From positions 1-17,758 of the forward strand of contig WFPG01000231.1 of assembly GCA_015487755.1 (NCBI GenBank): a stretch of 17,758 nucleotides of DNA. Reading direction: 5' to 3'. The position numbers and the translations under genes are program-made. Each line of letters starts with the position of its first letter. Position 1 is the first letter of the stretch. Under the pieces are notes generated by a model that saw nothing but the letters and a program-made list of their open reading frames with translations, made no database searches and was not told the DNA's origin. Source of the DNA: Acidobacteriota bacterium. Its GTDB lineage: Bacteria > Acidobacteriota > Holophagae > Thermotomaculales > Thermotomaculaceae. Positions 15,040-17,758 of the stretch are shown here, piece after piece.

Positions 15040-16477
15040 CATCCTCTCTCAGATAGCAAGTAGCAGTATGCTGTTGCTGCCTGAGATTGTGCTTATTATA
15101 GGCGCAACAGTGGTGCTGTTCGGTGCGTTTTTCGCCAAAAAGCAAACTCACCTTCTTGCAGGGTTGTCAATTCTGACACTTGTAATTGCCGCTATAACCC
15201 TCTTTAATGTTCCTTTAAACAAAACAGGGTTTTTCGGGCTTTACAAAACAGACGGTTTTTCCCTGTTGATTAAAGTAATCACCCTGTGGGTAGGTTTGCT
15301 TGTTGTGTTGCTTTCAATTGATTTTATTGATGAAAATAAATATTCTTCGGCAGAGTACTTTGCCTTAATCCTTTACTCAATAAGCGGAATGTTTTTAATG
15401 GCTTCCGCAAACGATTTGCTAACAATCTTTGTTTCACTGGAGTTAATGGCAATTTCAGTTTATGTGCTTGTTGCTTATTTCAAGTACACAAGCATTTCAC
15501 CTGAAGCGGCATTTAAGTATTTTATTCTGGGAGCATTTTCTTCAGGCTTCTTTATATTCGGTGCATCAATAGTGTACGGGCTGACAGGTACTACAAGAAT
15601 TGACTTGCTTTTCCAGAAGTTGCCTCTTGTTGCACCTGGATTAAGTTTATTTGCTATTTTAGGAGTTGTTTTTATCCTTGTTTCCCTCGGGTTTAAGATT
15701 GCACTTTTTCCATTCCACCAATGGGCTCCCGATGCTTATACAGGTGCTCCAACGCCTATTACCGCTTTTATGTCTGTTGCTCCTAAGGCTGCGGCGCTTG
15801 CAATATTTGTAAGGATATTTATAGGTGCATTCGGCGGGGTTAAGTACGACTGGATGCCTGTATTGGCGGCGCTATCCTTTATGACAATGATATGGGGAAA
15901 CTTTGCGGCAATAAGGCAGCAGAATATCAAGAGAATGCTTGCTTACTCTTCAATTGCACACGCGGGCTATATGTCTTTGGGGATTATTGCGGGAACGCCT
16001 ATTGCCATTAAGGCAATGATTCTATACCTTGTGGCTTATTCTTTTATGAATATAGGCGCTTTTGCAATTGTTATTATACTCTCTAAAAAAGACGGATTCG
16101 GTGAGAATATAGAAGATTACAGGGGAATGGCACAGGTTCACCCTCTGCTTTCCGCTATAATGCTTATCTTTATGCTCTCACTGGCAGGCATACCGCCTAC
16201 AATAGGCTTTTTCGGTAAATTCTACCTGTTCGGAGCCGCAATAAATTCAGGGCTTTACTTCCTTGTTACCGTTGCCGTGCTCGCTTCAGCGGTATCCCTT
16301 TACTACTACTTCAGAGTTGTAAAAATGATGTATCTTAAAGAGCATAAGTTTACCAAAAAGTTTGACTTAACACTAAACGAAAAGGCGGTTGTTTTCTTAA
16401 CAATTGTAGGCACATTGTTTGTGGGAATATACCCTACTCCCCTCTTTGACGCAATAAAGGCTGTTTTCGGAATGTAA
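15032..16477 (+). CDS. nuoN: Complex I subunit N (antiporter-like)
   Basis: NuoN is the proximal antiporter-like proton pump of the membrane arm, next to NuoK. The 481-residue protein has E137 in LTIFVSLELMAISVYVLVAY and K222 in SLGFKIALFPFHQWAPDAYTG. The segment APTPITAFMSVAPKAAALAI follows, then the second half-channel IKRMLAYSSIAHAGYMSLG and GIPPTIGFFGKFYLF. The length is normal. The ATG lies in an ATGAATAA overlap with nuoM, with GAAGAGGGA upstream. It is the last gene of the operon and is followed by a strong terminator. Confidence 0.95.
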   Translation: MNNILSQIASSSMLLLPEIVLIIGATVVLFGAFFAKKQTHLLAGLSILTLVIAAITLFNVPLNKTGFFGLYKTDGFSLLIKVITLWVGLLVVLLSIDFIDENKYSSAEYFALILYSISGMFLMASANDLLTIFVSLELMAISVYVLVAYFKYTSISPEAAFKYFILGAFSSGFFIFGASIVYGLTGTTRIDLLFQKLPLVAPGLSLFAILGVVFILVSLGFKIALFPFHQWAPDAYTGAPTPITAFMSVAPKAAALAIFVRIFIGAFGGVKYDWMPVLAALSFMTMIWGNFAAIRQQNIKRMLAYSSIAHAGYMSLGIIAGTPIAIKAMILYLVAYSFMNIGAFAIVIILSKKDGFGENIEDYRGMAQVHPLLSAIMLIFMLSLAGIPPTIGFFGKFYLFGAAINSGLYFLVTVAVLASAVSLYYYFRVVKMMYLKEHKFTKKFDLTLNEKAVVFLTIVGTLFVGIYPTPLFDAIKAVFGM

Positions 16478-16497
16478 AAAACAATATACAAAAAATT

Positions 16498-16530
16498 AAA
16501 GCCCCGAATTTTCGGGGCTTTTTTGTTTTT
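16498..16530. terminator. Bidirectional intrinsic terminator between nuoN and the convergent ODP gene
   Basis: AAAGCCCCG (16498-16506) pairs with CGGGGCTTT (16513-16521) around the loop AATTTT, which can pair further at its ends. TTTTTT runs at 16519-16524 and TTTTT at 16526-16530 on the + strand. On the - strand the stem is followed by TTTAATTTTTTG, so the hairpin can also stop transcription from the minus-strand gene. Confidence 0.92.
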
Positions 16531-16549
16531 AAAAAAAGGAAGATTAGTG

Positions 16550-17665
16550 TTATTCAATAAAATCGTCAAGATTGAAACTGTCGTTTGGATTTGCTTCCAC
16601 GCTTTCAACTTCTTCGTCTTGAAGTTTGAAATTAATTTGTAATTGGTCAAGGGTATCCATAAAAATTGCTTTTAAATGTTTTCTCTGTTCACTGTCCTCA
16701 AGTTCCCCTATTAAGTTGTAAACCTGCAAAAGGGCATTGTCAGGTGAAATTTTAACCGCTGTTACCTTTCCGTCGTGAAAAAGAAATGGTGATGTGAATT
16801 CATTTCCTTTCTGAAATTTTGAAATAAAAGATTGTTTCAATTCGGGAAATGTGGTTTCCATTAAATCAAAGAAGTTGTTTATTGCCAATAGGACAAGGTC
16901 TTTTTCCGGGTTTATCTCTTCTACAAGGTCTATTCCTACTTTTATCTTTGACAACCTGTCAAGAAATTCTACTACAAGGTCTCCTTTGATTATATCTCCG
17001 TGCTGAGGCGCTATTATTTCAGGGAATGGGTTAAGTGAAGCAATCCTTTCAATAGTTTTAACAACCGCTTTTGTTGAAGGCATATATATTTCATGGAAGA
17101 GTTTTATCCCTTCCCATGATTCTTCGGTAGCATAGATACCCTCTCCCTGCCTTGTGTTTACGCCAGCCATAAAGTCGCCTGTAAATAAAATTCTACTTTC
17201 ATAGTCGTACACCATCATAGCCCCTCTGAAATGGCAGTACCTTGCGGGAATAAAAGCAATTTTGTGGCCTGACTTTTTCATTCTTAAGATATGTGAATCA
17301 AAACTTTCAACAGTCTTTGTCCTTTTAGGCGGCAAGCCGTACATCTTAACGAGACGCCATGTGTCAACAGATGTTATAAGGTAAGCCTTTGCGGAAAGTT
17401 TCATAATATTGCCTATATTTGCGGTTAAATCAGGGTCTTGATGGCTTAAAAATACCATGTGAACATTTGCTAAACCGCCTATTTTGTCACTTGTAAGTTT
17501 CATAAGGTCAGGCATGTCAAGGGCTGTACCCGGGTCCATAAGCATATTTACGCTGTGGCCGTCCGCACCTACAAATTTTTTCAGATAGATGTTTCTGTGA
17601 AAATCCTCTTCTTCACTTCTGATTAAGTAAAATTCCTTACCAATTTCGTGCATTGTTCCTCTCAT
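16550..17665 (-). CDS. Metallo-beta-lactamase-fold diiron protein of the FprA/ODP group
   Basis: The 371-residue protein has the fold of the diiron domain of flavodiiron proteins, which bind and often reduce O2 or NO. Candidate metal ligands, numbered from ATG 17665, are H75, D77 and D79 (LSHQDPDLTAN), H145 (ARYCHFRGAM), D164 (LFTGDFMAG) and H222 (APQHGDI). The usual HxExDH motif is HxDxDL here, so the His after the second Asp is missing, as in stand-alone oxygen-binding diiron (ODP) proteins. Residues about 245-371 are not flavodoxin or rubredoxin. They look helical and end in an acidic tail (EEVESVEANPNDSFNLDDFIE). An O2 or NO sensor or binding role is therefore as likely as catalysis. ATG 17665 is chosen for its AAGGAGGGG ribosome site; GTG 17689 lies upstream of that site. 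Confidence 0.82.
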   Translation of the reverse strand: MRGTMHEIGKEFYLIRSEEEDFHRNIYLKKFVGADGHSVNMLMDPGTALDMPDLMKLTSDKIGGLANVHMVFLSHQDPDLTANIGNIMKLSAKAYLITSVDTWRLVKMYGLPPKRTKTVESFDSHILRMKKSGHKIAFIPARYCHFRGAMMVYDYESRILFTGDFMAGVNTRQGEGIYATEESWEGIKLFHEIYMPSTKAVVKTIERIASLNPFPEIIAPQHGDIIKGDLVVEFLDRLSKIKVGIDLVEEINPEKDLVLLAINNFFDLMETTFPELKQSFISKFQKGNEFTSPFLFHDGKVTAVKISPDNALLQVYNLIGELEDSEQRKHLKAIFMDTLDQLQINFKLQDEEVESVEANPNDSFNLDDFIE

Positions 17666-17671
17666 TATTTT

Positions 17672-17680
17672 CCCCTCCTT
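17672..17680 (-). promoter_or_regulatory. Shine-Dalgarno of the ODP gene
   Basis: On the minus strand AAGGAGGGG ends 6 nt before ATG 17665. It sets the start there and rules out the in-frame GTG at 17689, which lies before it. Confidence 0.8.
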
Positions 17681-17695
17681 AAAAAACACAAAATT

Positions 17696-17723
17696 ATTTT
17701 ATTTTTGTTTGATAGTCAGTCAA
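17696..17723 (-). promoter_or_regulatory. Promoter of the ODP gene with a dyad at the -35
   Basis: On the minus strand TTGACT (17723-17718, 5/6) and TAAAAT (17701-17696, 5/6) are spaced 16 nt, giving a leader of about 25 nt before the start codon. The + strand sequence TTTGATAGTCAGTCAAA (17708-17724) is an imperfect dyad, TTTGA-N7-TCAAA, covering the -35. It resembles a CRP/FNR-type site with one extra base between the half-sites. Confidence 0.6.
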
Positions 17724-17758
17724 ATGCACTTAAATTGCTATCTGCTGCTTGATAATTA

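Noticed and set aside
17666..17689. Upstream GTG start at 17689 for the ODP gene
   Set aside because: The Shine-Dalgarno AAGGAGGGG lies after this codon and 6 nt before ATG 17665, so the GTG would translate through its own ribosome site.
17749..17758. A further TTGAT half-site at the right edge
   Set aside because: The window ends before the second half could be seen, so it cannot be judged.
1..17758. CRISPR arrays, insertion sequences, tRNA or rRNA genes
   Set aside because: No regularly spaced repeats, transposase frames, cloverleaf-like segments or rRNA-like sequence were seen.

Overview
The window is gene-dense bacterial DNA with about 40% G+C by eye. Arginine is mostly AGG/AGA, lysine and glutamate are abundant, and genes overlap or nearly touch. 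These traits suit a Gram-negative-type, possibly thermophilic, anaerobic or microaerophilic bacterium from a deep lineage (for example Acidobacteriota or Deferribacteres relatives). That placement is a low-confidence inference, because no rRNA or lineage-specific marker is present.

Region 1 (2-6183, + strand) is one tightly packed housekeeping cluster. It holds scpA (5' end cut by the window), scpB, an RluB-type 23S rRNA pseudouridine synthase, hisC, cmk, an unrecognised six-helix membrane protein, galE and a DusB-like tRNA dihydrouridine synthase. Every junction is an overlap of 1, 4, 8 or about 38 nt, so the genes look co-transcribed and translationally coupled.

Region 2 (6184-6323) is the only sizeable gap before the next operon. 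It contains a 9/10 match to the FNR-type operator TTGAT-N4-ATCAA, an overlapping perfect inverted repeat, candidate promoters and a strong ribosome binding site for a TTG-started nuoA.

Region 3 (6324-16477, + strand) is a complete eleven-gene respiratory complex I operon in the order nuoA-B-C-D-H-I-J-K-L-M-N. It encodes the quinone-binding connecting module (NuoB, C, D, I) and the whole proton-pumping membrane arm (NuoA, H, J, K, L, M, N). It has no nuoE, nuoF or nuoG: nuoD and nuoH are 9 bp apart exactly where those genes lie in 14-gene operons. The complex therefore either takes electrons from a non-NADH donor such as ferredoxin or uses an input module encoded elsewhere. The operon ends at a strong hairpin terminator that reads in both directions.

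Region 4 (16478-17758) holds one convergent minus-strand gene with its own good promoter and Shine-Dalgarno. It encodes a metallo-beta-lactamase-fold diiron protein of the FprA/ODP (oxygen-binding diiron protein) group, without flavodoxin or rubredoxin domains and with an unassigned helical, acidic C-terminus. An FNR-type site before complex I and a diiron O2/NO-type protein beside it together suggest control by oxygen or redox state. No mobile elements, CRISPR arrays, tRNAs or rRNAs were seen. No gene-free stretch exceeds 300 bases.
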